DNA of 64,000 bases from Acidobacteriota bacterium (GTDB lineage Bacteria; Acidobacteriota; Blastocatellia; Pyrinomonadales; Pyrinomonadaceae). Below, in pieces: positions 42,516 to 50,452 of this stretch. Each line of letters opens with the position of its first letter. Within the stretch, counting starts at the first letter, position 1. The position numbers and the translations under genes were made by a program. The notes beneath the pieces were generated by a model that saw only the letters and a program-made list of their open reading frames with translations, was not told the origin of the DNA and did not search any database. The stretch covers positions 62,001 through 126,000 of the forward strand of contig JAHBSL010000004.1 in NCBI GenBank assembly GCA_019639135.1. Direction: 5' to 3'.

Positions 42516-43748
42516 CTAGTACCTCCGGACCACTCGGGAATTTCTGAGCGATAACACGAAGCCGGCACGATTGCCTCGGTCGTCATTGAATTCGACGTTG
42601 ACCTCGCTTGAGCCCGATGAGATCTGCAAGCGAAAACTGCCGTCGCTTCCCGCATAGACCTCTCGGCCCTGCGAACGCACCAGAAGTCCCGGCAATGCCT
42701 TGCCTGAAATTATATAAATGCTTCCGCCGACCCGCTCCACGTTCCAGTTCTGAACGTCGATCGCCGCACTCGATTGACCTCGAACGACGCTAAATCGGCT
42801 CGGCTCCGACCACTCGCTCGTCTGGCCCGATCGGGCGGTCGAACGCACACGCCAATAGTAAGTTCCGGGTGCAACACCGGCCAGGCGAAAGTCGCGTACC
42901 TTAAGCCCAGACCTATCGACCAGGATCGAATCGGGTGCAAAATACGGTGAGCGCGCCACCTGAATGTAATATGCTCCCGAACCCGATTCATCTTGCCAGA
43001 CAAATGCGGCTGAGGCGCCGTTTCCAGGGTCAACGACCTGGGCACCATTGGTCGGGCTGGATAGCTTCGGAGGCAGGATAAGTCTTTCGCGGTCGGAGAT
43101 CTTTCCATCTGTGACGCGGGCAAACTGATTTTCGGTAATTGTGGTCTGTGCTCCGCTGACCGTAGTTTCGACACTGCCGCGGCTTATTCTTATCTCGCTG
43201 CTTCCGGACGCTCGGTCTGCGTTGAAGCTGGCTTCGGTCTGCGACCTCAGCCGAGTTTCGCTGTCGCGCATCTCGACGACGTTCTGCACGTCTGAGTGCT
43301 GTTCTTCGGTCCTTACATTTACCTGGCCGTCATCAAGTGCGACCCGAACATTTCTCCCGCCAAAGAGTGAGGTGCTGTCACGTATGACCACCGTGCTGTT
43401 TGGCCGAACCGTGTAAGTTGAACCGTCTATCATTCTGACGACTGCTCTACCGTCGGCCTGTGTCTGGATCGTATCGCCGGGTGCGGCATAGGTTTGGCGT
43501 GTAACCACGATCGTTTCGCGAGTGGCCGCACGTATCACCCTGACATCGCCTTCGAAGGAAAAAATGATAGCAGAGTCCTTCGGGCTTTCGGATATCTCGG
43601 TCTGTACCAGCCAGTCGCTTTTCATTGCCCACCAGGAGATACCAAGTAACCCGAACGCAAAGACCGCAAAGATCACGATTCCGCGGACAGAACTGCTCTG
43701 TATCCGCCACCAGTCAATATAGATCTTGCTGTACTTCTTGTCGCTCAT
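42516..43748 (-). CDS. FecR-like protein with Fn3-type region
   Basis: 410 residues. One membrane segment at about residues 23-42 after a cytoplasmic start. A FecR domain at about 70-160 has EGDVRVIRAATRETIVV, APGDTIQTQADGRAVVRMIDGS and VALDDGQVNVRT. A later region (about 245-345) has an Fn3-like or Sad1-like pattern (SSPTNGAQVVD, YIQVARSPYF, TYYWRVRSTA). FecR proteins usually regulate sigma factors, but no sigma gene is adjacent; the extracytoplasmic location suggests an envelope role. Its ATG shares one base with the TAA of the TerC-like gene. Confidence 0.8.
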   Translation of the reverse strand: MSDKKYSKIYIDWWRIQSSSVRGIVIFAVFAFGLLGISWWAMKSDWLVQTEISESPKDSAIIFSFEGDVRVIRAATRETIVVTRQTYAAPGDTIQTQADGRAVVRMIDGSTYTVRPNSTVVIRDSTSLFGGRNVRVALDDGQVNVRTEEQHSDVQNVVEMRDSETRLRSQTEASFNADRASGSSEIRISRGSVETTVSGAQTTITENQFARVTDGKISDRERLILPPKLSSPTNGAQVVDPGNGASAAFVWQDESGSGAYYIQVARSPYFAPDSILVDRSGLKVRDFRLAGVAPGTYYWRVRSTARSGQTSEWSEPSRFSVVRGQSSAAIDVQNWNVERVGGSIYIISGKALPGLLVRSQGREVYAGSDGSFRLQISSGSSEVNVEFNDDRGNRAGFVLSLRNSRVVRRY

Positions 43749-44794
43749 TAATGTTCGGGGGCGTCTTCCTCTGCTTCTTCGACCGCGTTTGCGTGAGATG
43801 TAGAAGGGAATATCAACGATGCCACGATAGATATAAGGATCGCGGAGACGACCACGCCAAGCGAGATATTGATCATCCCATCCTTGAAATCCCCATCTAC
43901 CATCCTCTGGGCGAATGCCCCGAAGACCGTTGAACGATCTGTCAGAGCTAGTGTGACCTCCGCAACCAGCGGCAACATCATCTTAACGCCTATGAAGGTC
44001 AAGATGAAGGCCAGGCCCACTTTGAGGTAATGGAACCGGTCGGCGACATCGGCCAGAAGGAAGAAGAACGTCCTGAGGCCGAGGATGGCAAAAATGTTTG
44101 AAGTATAGACAATGTACCGATCCGTCGTGATGCCGAAGATCGCCGGGATCGAATCCACCGCAAAGATCAGATCGGTGAATTCGACCACGATCAACACCAG
44201 GAACAAGAGGGTGCCGACGCGGGCTCCGTCCTTCAGGATAAAGAACTTATCCCCGTGATATTCCTTTGTTATTCGGATATATCGGGTAGCAAAACGGACG
44301 ATGCCGCTTTCGGTAGGGTCGAAGTCCTCGTCATCGCCCTTGAACATCTTTAGTCCGGTATATATCAGGAACGCGCCGAAGATGTAGATGATCCAGTGGA
44401 ACCGCTCTACGAGTTCGGCCCCGGCAAAGATCATTAACATGCGCATTATCAGTGCACCCATAATGCCCCAAAAGAGCACCCGGTGCTGAAACTCCTTTGG
44501 TACACGGAAGTAGCTGAAAATGAGCAAAAACACGAAAAGATTATCGACCGAAAGCGAGAGCTCGATGAGGTAGCCGGTAAAGAAAGTTTGTGCGTGTTTT
44601 AGCCCGAACTGCGTCCAAAGAAAAATGTTGAATCCGAGAGCGAGCGAAACCCAAACGGTCGCCCAGGCAAATGTTTCTTTCCTTGTCGGGGCATGGGACT
44701 TGCGGTTTACTATTCCGATATCGACAAAGAGTGCGCTAAGGACGATGCCGAAAAATAACACCCAATGCCAAGTATGGTATTCGATTGGATTCAT
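43748..44794 (-). CDS. TerC/Alx family membrane transporter
   Basis: 348 residues with about nine membrane segments. TerC features: the acidic segment LSVDNLFVFLLIF, a second acidic segment VEFTDLIFAVDSIPAIF and a paired VLFWGI motif. The family includes Alx, MeeY and MeeF, which export manganese or load it onto secreted proteins. Its role here in metal handling fits the CDF exporter and nickel enzyme downstream. It starts a minus-strand run TerC, FecR-like, CDF and LarA. Confidence 0.92.
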   Translation of the reverse strand: MNPIEYHTWHWVLFFGIVLSALFVDIGIVNRKSHAPTRKETFAWATVWVSLALGFNIFLWTQFGLKHAQTFFTGYLIELSLSVDNLFVFLLIFSYFRVPKEFQHRVLFWGIMGALIMRMLMIFAGAELVERFHWIIYIFGAFLIYTGLKMFKGDDEDFDPTESGIVRFATRYIRITKEYHGDKFFILKDGARVGTLLFLVLIVVEFTDLIFAVDSIPAIFGITTDRYIVYTSNIFAILGLRTFFFLLADVADRFHYLKVGLAFILTFIGVKMMLPLVAEVTLALTDRSTVFGAFAQRMVDGDFKDGMINISLGVVVSAILISIVASLIFPSTSHANAVEEAEEDAPEH

Positions 44795-44898
44795 AGGGTT
44801 CGCGAGCGAACGTTGCCGAAGCTGAACGTCGGACGGGAATTTTAGATTCTAACCGAATTTCGCTTTGCGAGCTATTAGCAGAAGCCCCGCGTGGCAAG

Positions 44899-45390
44899 TT
44901 AGTCAAAGCGGCAATGACGCTCTACAATGCGGACGATCGTGTTGAGGCCGGCCGAATCGGCTTCGGAGAAATCCGCGAGCCGATCGCTGTCAACATCAAG
45001 GACAGCGGCGACACTTTCTCCTGAGAAGACCGGCACCACGATCTCGGATCTGGCGGCTGAGCTACATGCAATATGGCCGGGAAAAGCGTCCACATCCGGA
45101 ACGACGATCGTCTCTCGGGCCGAGTAGGCGTGGCCGCAGACGCCCTTGCCGAAGGCGATGCGTGTGCAGGCGAGCGGCCCTTGGAACGGGCCGAGGACAA
45201 GCTCGCCGTCCTTTGCGATGTAAAAGCCGACCCAGAAAAAGCCGAAGGCTTCTTTCAGCACTGCGGCGACATTGGCGAGATTTGCGATGAGGTCGGTCTC
45301 GCCCGCGAGCAAAGCCTCAACTTGCGGGACAAGCTCTGCATAGATCGCTGCCCGGTCGGCCGATTTTGAAAATGCAATGCTTTCAGCCAT
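44899..45390 (-). CDS. Free methionine-(R)-sulfoxide reductase (GAF domain)
   Basis: 163 residues from the ATG at 45390; an upstream extension is non-conserved. A single GAF domain with GPFQGPLACTRIAFGKGVCG and DVDAFPGHIACSSAARSEIVVPV. Cysteines C75, C85 and C109 have the spacing of fRMsr (YebR) catalytic and resolving cysteines (E. coli 84, 94, 118). It reduces free methionine-R-sulfoxide using thioredoxin. It is divergent from crcB across a 62-base region. Confidence 0.92.
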   Translation of the reverse strand: MAESIAFSKSADRAAIYAELVPQVEALLAGETDLIANLANVAAVLKEAFGFFWVGFYIAKDGELVLGPFQGPLACTRIAFGKGVCGHAYSARETIVVPDVDAFPGHIACSSAARSEIVVPVFSGESVAAVLDVDSDRLADFSEADSAGLNTIVRIVERHCRFD

Positions 45391-45402
45391 TATCGAGTAG
45401 TT

Positions 45403-45437
45403 TAAGCGGGTGGGCGGCCGAGCACAAAGCCCGCTTA
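45403..45437. promoter_or_regulatory. Inverted repeat between fRMsr and crcB
   Basis: TAAGCGGG (45403-45410) and CCCGCTTA (45430-45437), 19 bases apart, centred between two divergent genes whose starts are only 62 bases apart. It is a possible shared operator. It does not fit the fluoride riboswitch consensus. Confidence 0.35.
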
Positions 45438-45452
45438 CAACGGCGAACAACG

Positions 45453-45836
45453 ATGGAAACAGCAACCAAGATAGTGTTTATCGGAGCGGGTGGGGCACTC
45501 GGAGCTGTCGCGCGTTATCTGATCAACATCTCACCTCTTGCCGGACTCTTCGAAAAGTTTCCCTTTCCGACATTTTTCATTAATGTTTCGGGCTCTTTCC
45601 TCATCGGGTTGCTTCTCATACTGCTTACCGATAAATGGGAAGTAAGCGATCACCTGCGGATGGCGGTCGTAGTGGGCTTTCTGGGCGCATTTACTACGTT
45701 CTCAACGTTCGAGATGGAGATATACGGGCTCATCAAAGAAAGGCAGCTCATCACTGCCTTTCTCTATCTATTCCTAAGCGTCGCCATCGGCTTCATCGGC
45801 CTCGTCGCCGGCATCTGGCTGGGCCGAAGATTATAA
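45453..45836 (+). CDS. crcB: CrcB/Fluc fluoride channel
   Basis: 127 residues from the ATG at 45453, with four membrane segments. CrcB signatures are GGALGAVARYLI, FPTFFINVSGSFLIG and GFLGAFTTFSTFEMEI (the Phe-box and asparagine of the Fluc pore). It exports fluoride as a dual-topology dimer. Nine bases separate its stop from the convergent S41 peptidase. No fluoride riboswitch precedes it. Confidence 0.95.
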   Translation: METATKIVFIGAGGALGAVARYLINISPLAGLFEKFPFPTFFINVSGSFLIGLLLILLTDKWEVSDHLRMAVVVGFLGAFTTFSTFEMEIYGLIKERQLITAFLYLFLSVAIGFIGLVAGIWLGRRL

Positions 45837-45844
45837 CGAAAAAC

Positions 45845-47206
45845 CTATCCATCTTCGTCTTTCTCAGCCTCTTCATCTTCTTCTTTTGTCTTAAGGAACC
45901 CGAGCTTTCCCGCTTCTTCGGACGTGATCCTATGGCCAAAGAGCGAAGCCGCAAATGCAAGAACCGGGTCGGAACGCTCGATCAAAGCCTGTGCCGTCGG
46001 ACCGACCGGATGGTCGGGAATGACACCGACATTCTCGAGTCGTTTCCCGTCGCTCATGATCACATCGGCGACAGTGACATTAAGCCCATAGAAGGACACA
46101 GTCATATAATCATCAGTTCCTCGCTCGTTCATCATTCCCACGCCGATGCTGGTCATTACGGCTCCGGCACTAACATCGCCCACGACCGTTCCGCGTTTCT
46201 CGATCTGCATTACCCGCGAAAACACTTCAGAGGCTGATGCCGAATCGCTATCTATCAGCACAATAAGCTCACCACGAAACTGATTCTTGTTCACCGGTTT
46301 TGCGATCCGTGTTTCGGTCTTTTTCCGTAGAACCATTTCGGCCGTCTTCACCTCTCGATCAAAAAAGTGGCCAGTCAGGTACTGATTGATATGTACATAG
46401 CCGCCGCGGTTTCCGCGGAGATCGAGAATGAACTTCTGGTGACCCTGAACCTCGGTCATCATCCGATCGATGAATTTCTTTTCGACTGAAAACGTTTCGA
46501 GCCGGCAGGTTATCACTGCACTGGAAAGCTTTGCACATTTGTAAGGGTCCTCCCTTTTCTTCTTACGCCGCTCGGCGATCTCCTTCTGAACCTCTTTGAA
46601 CGGCGTGACCTTCGACTGAACTAGAATGCGCTCCTCGGAACCATCGGGCCTCTTCACGTAAACGGGAAGTGCCGGTTGCGGCTCCAGGCTGTAGATCATG
46701 TAGTTAAGAACCCACAGGGAATCGCGGTTAACGGGATACGGACCAAGCTTCGTGACGACGTCTCCAACCTTGAGGCCCTTTGCTTCGGCATCGCTGCCTT
46801 TCTTGACCGACACAACAAAGCAGGTAGGCCCCACCATCTGAAGTGCAAACCCGTATTCGGTCCGGTTCGCCCTATCGGGAGGGAAGAAACGGGTGTGCGA
46901 ATCATTGAACTCAAGCAGAAGTGACGCGATGACCCGAAAGATCTGTGAATTTGTCTCAAGTGTTTTGATCTCCTCTTCCGCCGCTTTGAACCTTGCCTTT
47001 AGGTCAATCCCGCGGAAATTCGGGTCGAAATAATGCTCTTCGATCACCTTTCTTATGTCCTTGACCATCCTGATACCGCGTTCACGGTTGGTCTTCGCGC
47101 TGTTTCGACTCTGTATCGCGTCAACACGAATAGATTGTCCATAGTAAACAGGCGGAAAAAATGTGAATGCAATGAGAATGGCAAAAGGTATCCTCAATCG
47201 GAACAT
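45845..47206 (-). CDS. S41 family (C-terminal processing-like) peptidase
   Basis: 453 residues from the ATG at 47206 with TAGGAG upstream; signal peptide to about residue 25. An early helical region with LLLEFNDSHTRFF (His104), a PDZ domain at about 120-200 (GDVVTKLGPYPVN) and a TSPc domain with SDSASASEVF (Ser324-326) and LDLRGNRGGY. The lysine that completes the Ser-Lys dyad in CtpA-type enzymes, expected about 25 residues after the serine, is missing (region GDVSAGAV); the layout is more like IRBP/tricorn enzymes. It is the last gene of the purEK run. Confidence 0.85.
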   Translation of the reverse strand: MFRLRIPFAILIAFTFFPPVYYGQSIRVDAIQSRNSAKTNRERGIRMVKDIRKVIEEHYFDPNFRGIDLKARFKAAEEEIKTLETNSQIFRVIASLLLEFNDSHTRFFPPDRANRTEYGFALQMVGPTCFVVSVKKGSDAEAKGLKVGDVVTKLGPYPVNRDSLWVLNYMIYSLEPQPALPVYVKRPDGSEERILVQSKVTPFKEVQKEIAERRKKKREDPYKCAKLSSAVITCRLETFSVEKKFIDRMMTEVQGHQKFILDLRGNRGGYVHINQYLTGHFFDREVKTAEMVLRKKTETRIAKPVNKNQFRGELIVLIDSDSASASEVFSRVMQIEKRGTVVGDVSAGAVMTSIGVGMMNERGTDDYMTVSFYGLNVTVADVIMSDGKRLENVGVIPDHPVGPTAQALIERSDPVLAFAASLFGHRITSEEAGKLGFLKTKEEDEEAEKDEDG

Positions 47207-47250
47207 CTTCACAACTCCTAATAAAACCCAAATGTGGGGTAACCTGGGAA

Positions 47251-48381
47251 CTAACTTAAAGTGGCTCTCGACTGTGTTACAATCCCGACCGCTTCGGCCG
47301 CCGAATCGGCGACGGCGGTCAGGTGGCCCATTTTTCTTCCCGGGCGAGGGTCGGCTTTGCCGTAAAGGTGAAGCGAGACGCCCGGAGTTGCCAATGCCTT
47401 TGCCCAATCGGGTTCGCCCGTCGCCCAGATATCGCCGAGCAGGTTCGCCATCGCCGCCGGCCGTAGAAACTCGCTTGAGCCCAACGGTAGCCCGCAGACC
47501 GCCCGCACCTGCTGCTCAAATTGCGACGTGACACATGGGCCAAAGGTCAGGTGCCCCGAGTTGTGGGGCCGCGGAGCGATCTCGTTGACCAATATTTTAC
47601 CATTGCTTGTCAAGAAAAATTCGACGCACATAGTACCGACATAGCCAAACTGCTCGGCGATGCTGCGCGTTATCTCGACCGCCTCGGCGAAAACAGCTTC
47701 CGAAACATCGGCCGGGGCGAACGAGACATCAAGGATGTGGTTGCTGTGCTCGTTCTCGATCACACCGTAGTGGGCAAAGCTGCCGTCCTGCCCGCGCGCC
47801 ACAACGACCGAGACCTCTTTCTCAAAGTCGATGAAACATTCAAGGATCGCGTCCCTGCCATCGAGCCCTGCAAATGCCTCATCGACCTCGCCAACAGCGG
47901 CGATCTTCCGCTGGCCCTTGCCGTCGTATCCAAAGCCGGCGGTCTTGAGCACGGCAGGCGTCCCGATCTCGAGCACGCCGCGGTGAAGGTCATCGAGCGT
48001 TTTGATGTGGCGGAAAGGAGCCACGGGAAAGCCATTCGCCGAAAGAAATGTCTTCTCGCGGAGCCGATTCTGCGTTGTGTGGAGCACCTCGCCTTTTGGG
48101 TGAACCGGTACGAACTCTGCCGCCGCCTCTACAGTAGCGGCCGGAACGTTCTCAAACTCAAAGGTGACAACATCTACCGAGCGGGCAAACTCGCGGACCG
48201 CATCGAGGTCGTCATATGACGCGGTCGTCTCGACGTCCGAAATGTGGCCTGTCGGCGTGTCCGCATCGGGAGAGAATGTGTGCACCCGATAGCCCATCTT
48301 GCGGGCCTCGATGGCAAACATCCGGCCGAGTTGGCCGCTGCCGAAAACGCCGATGGTTGAATTAGCGGGAATATACCTCAT
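47251..48381 (-). CDS. purK: 5-(carboxyamino)imidazole ribonucleotide synthase PurK
   Basis: 376 residues. The ATP-grasp PurK has N-terminal GVFGSGQLGRM (nucleotide loop), VVTFEFENVPA, the ATP-grasp segment VLKTAGFGYDGKGQRKI and catalytic metal region FFLTSNGKILVNEIAPRPHNSGH. It carboxylates aminoimidazole ribonucleotide with ATP and bicarbonate in purine synthesis, and its product is used by PurE. Its ATG shares one base with the TGA of a VapC-type toxin gene, so translation is coupled to that toxin gene. Confidence 0.95.
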   Translation of the reverse strand: MRYIPANSTIGVFGSGQLGRMFAIEARKMGYRVHTFSPDADTPTGHISDVETTASYDDLDAVREFARSVDVVTFEFENVPAATVEAAAEFVPVHPKGEVLHTTQNRLREKTFLSANGFPVAPFRHIKTLDDLHRGVLEIGTPAVLKTAGFGYDGKGQRKIAAVGEVDEAFAGLDGRDAILECFIDFEKEVSVVVARGQDGSFAHYGVIENEHSNHILDVSFAPADVSEAVFAEAVEITRSIAEQFGYVGTMCVEFFLTSNGKILVNEIAPRPHNSGHLTFGPCVTSQFEQQVRAVCGLPLGSSEFLRPAAMANLLGDIWATGEPDWAKALATPGVSLHLYGKADPRPGRKMGHLTAVADSAAEAVGIVTQSRATLS

Positions 48382-48770
48382 CAGGCCAGTTTCACGTGAG
48401 GATACTTAAGAATAGCGCCATCGGCGGTTAGAAGGGGCACATTGAAAACCCGAGCCGTCGCCACAATTATTTGGTCGAATGGGTCCTTATGAAAATCACC
48501 GGGAAGGCGTGTCGATTCAACCGCGACATCAGCACTTAAGGGGATGACCTCAACTCCGGGAGACGCCAATGCAATATTGAACCAATCGTCGACCGAGACG
48601 GGTAGAACAAGCCGCTTTAGTTCGACCGCTTTGGCGACCTCCCAAAGCGAAACTGCCGAAACACCGATCCTCCCCGATTCGTTCGCCTGGATCAACTCCG
48701 CATGAGTAATGGACAAACGGGGATCACCTTGAACATTCCAGATCCAAATGTGCGTGTCCAATATGATCAT
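48381..48770 (-). CDS. vapC: VapC-type PIN-domain toxin
   Basis: 129 residues from the ATG at 48770. PIN-domain acidic residues D5 (ILDTHIW), E44 (SLWEVAK), D96/D99 (KDPFDQIIVATA) and D117 (TADGAI) form the nuclease site. It should cleave RNA when free of its antitoxin. Its ATG overlaps the antitoxin TGA (ATGA) and its own TGA overlaps the purK ATG. A toxin gene thus lies between the two purine genes purE and purK on one likely transcript. Confidence 0.9.
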   Translation of the reverse strand: MIILDTHIWIWNVQGDPRLSITHAELIQANESGRIGVSAVSLWEVAKAVELKRLVLPVSVDDWFNIALASPGVEVIPLSADVAVESTRLPGDFHKDPFDQIIVATARVFNVPLLTADGAILKYPHVKLA

Positions 48771-48988
48771 TTGACCGGTTTCCAATCGTCGAATGAGATC
48801 AAAGGCGAAAACGGGTCGTCGTATTTATACTCTGTTCCATGCAACGGATAAGGATCGGTGTCGCTGAGCTGGGAGCCATTCGTCTCCAGCACGATGACCT
48901 CGACGTTCTTGCCCTCGTCAAAGGGGAGGTCCTCGATAATGACGCGCCGATTGGGCAATACTGTGGTTTCTATCCGAACGGCCTTCAT
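48767..48988 (-). CDS. VapB-type antitoxin candidate
   Basis: 73 residues. The start MKAVRIETTVLPNRRVIIED and the short DPFSPLISFDDWKPVK tail fit antitoxins that precede PIN toxins; the N-terminus looks strand-rich rather than a plain AbrB or RHH fold. It begins one base after the purE stop, with GGAG in the end of purE as its ribosome site, and overlaps the toxin by four bases. No DNA-binding motif is obvious, so a swapped-hairpin or unstructured inhibitor is possible. Confidence 0.75.
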   Translation of the reverse strand: MKAVRIETTVLPNRRVIIEDLPFDEGKNVEVIVLETNGSQLSDTDPYPLHGTEYKYDDPFSPLISFDDWKPVK

Positions 48989-48989
48989 T

Positions 48990-49505
48990 TTATTTCTCCA
49001 GCTTTGATTTTAGCACGTCCTTTGTCTGCCTTGACCGAAAAGCGTGGAGCTTCTTTCGGAGCTCGGGGCGTGAGTTTGCGAGTATCGCGACCGCAAGCAA
49101 AGCGGCGTTTTTCGCACCGGCTTGGCCGATGGCAAGTGTCCCGACCGGAATGCCGGCAGGCATCTGGGCGATCGAGAGAAGCGAATCAAGCCCCTTCAAT
49201 GCCTTGCTTTCGACCGGAACACCGAGCACGGGCAACACCGTTTGCGAGGCGCACATTCCCGGCAAATGGGCCGCACCGCCCGCACCGGCGATTATGACCT
49301 CAATGCCGCGTTCCTCCGCCGACTTTGCAAATTCAAAAAGCAGGTCCGGCGTCCGGTGGGCCGAGACGACCTTCGATTCGTGCGGAACACCAAACTCGTC
49401 CAACATCTGCGACGCAGCCACCATCGTCGGCCAGTCGCTCTTGCTGCCCATTATGATCGATACGATCGGCTGTTTCGGTCTTGAACTATTTCGCGAGTTC
49501 TTCAT
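48990..49505 (-). CDS. purE: N5-carboxyaminoimidazole ribonucleotide mutase PurE
   Basis: 171 residues. Class I PurE signatures: [10 protein letters not shown] near residue 19, [23 protein letters not shown] and [21 protein letters not shown]. It converts the PurK product to CAIR in purine synthesis. It starts 20 bases inside the 3' end of the thioredoxin gene. It is followed by vapB, vapC and purK on the same strand. Confidence 0.95.
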   Translation of the reverse strand: MKNSRNSSRPKQPIVSIIMGSKSDWPTMVAASQMLDEFGVPHESKVVSAHRTPDLLFEFAKSAEERGIEVIIAGAGGAAHLPGMCASQTVLPVLGVPVESKALKGLDSLLSIAQMPAGIPVGTLAIGQAGAKNAALLAVAILANSRPELRKKLHAFRSRQTKDVLKSKLEK

Positions 49506-50154
49506 TGATCACAGTTTCAAATTTGCTCCAGGCGGCGACCGTCGAACGCCAATAAACGATCTCACCCGTCTTGCTAACGACGATATTCTTCGGGTAGCCG
49601 CTGAAGACGAATTGCTTCAGAGAGGCATCGGCGTCCACCGCTTGAATGTAATCGAAACGCTCATTGGCCAAAAACTTACGCACATCGCTTGCGGTATCCG
49701 CGGTCGCGGCAAGAAATACTACATTCTCTTGACCGGCGAAACTTGCCTTTAGTTCGTTGAGCTTTGGCTTGTAAGCAAGGCAGACCGGACAGCCGATGAA
49801 CCAGAAATTGAGCACAACGACCTTTCCGCGAAGTTCGCTCATCGCGATCCGGCGGCCGTCAACCGTCTGAAACACGACATCCGGCGCCTTCATTCCCTCC
49901 TGCGGGACCTTTTGCAGGCGAAATTCTGTCGTGCCGTCCTCAAGCGTACGTATCAAAGTGCGGTCCGGATAGTGAAAATTCGCCATCCGGATATCGACAA
50001 ACTCATCGTTCGTGATCTCGCGGCCTTCGTGGTCGAGAAAGATCGTACGCTTGGGCAAATCAGCAGTCGGTTGTGCATGAATTTCGGTGCTCGCAACGAG
50101 AATTATCATTGCTGCGAGCATCAGTAACCATTGCATGATCTTTTGCATCGACAT
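49486..50154 (-). CDS. TlpA-like periplasmic thioredoxin
   Basis: 222 residues; the start is taken as the ATG at 50154 (alternatives at 50148 or 50136). Signal peptide or anchor at about 5-25. An N-terminal extension of about 70 residues ([21 protein letters not shown]) precedes a thioredoxin domain with [12 protein letters not shown] redox motif. It is a likely reductant for periplasmic thiols, as in TlpA/ResA. Its 3' end overlaps purE by 20 bases; the 298-base region upstream (50155-50452) is A+T-rich and shared with the kinase gene at 50453. Confidence 0.8.
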   Translation of the reverse strand: MSMQKIMQWLLMLAAMIILVASTEIHAQPTADLPKRTIFLDHEGREITNDEFVDIRMANFHYPDRTLIRTLEDGTTEFRLQKVPQEGMKAPDVVFQTVDGRRIAMSELRGKVVVLNFWFIGCPVCLAYKPKLNELKASFAGQENVVFLAATADTASDVRKFLANERFDYIQAVDADASLKQFVFSGYPKNIVVSKTGEIVYWRSTVAAWSKFETVINEELAK

Positions 50155-50376
50155 TTGACTAAAAATAAGAGAGATGAGCAACGAAAGCAAACTTGTGAAA
50201 ATAAAGGTGGAATATCATTTTCGACCGCTCGAAAGAGAATGAAATAACAACACAAGAGAATACGCTGAATTCTTTTTTTCTTATATGCCCCTTTTTCGTC
50301 ATAGATCTCGTTTATCTTTAATGAATCAAACCATTTTATAGGCTCGGAACGCTTGTCCGGACAAATGATGAAATTC

Positions 50377-50405
50377 TTGACCCCTACGAAAGGTTGTAAT
50401 ACCAT
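50377..50405 (+). promoter_or_regulatory. Candidate promoter for the Ser/Thr kinase gene
   Basis: TTGACC (50377-50382) and TACCAT (50400-50405), spacing 17, about 48 bases before the GTG at 50453. It is in an A+T-rich region between divergent genes. Confidence 0.4.
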
Positions 50406-50452
50406 TCAGCAACTCTTTCAATTATCAGTGTTTTGATCCGGGAGATTTATTT

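Noticed and set aside
45391..45452. Possible fluoride riboswitch before crcB
   Set aside because: The 62-base region lacks the conserved riboswitch sequence and is too short with the divergent gene.
47207..47407. 67-residue extension of the S41 peptidase
   Set aside because: It overlaps purK and precedes a clear signal peptide with a ribosome site at 47206.
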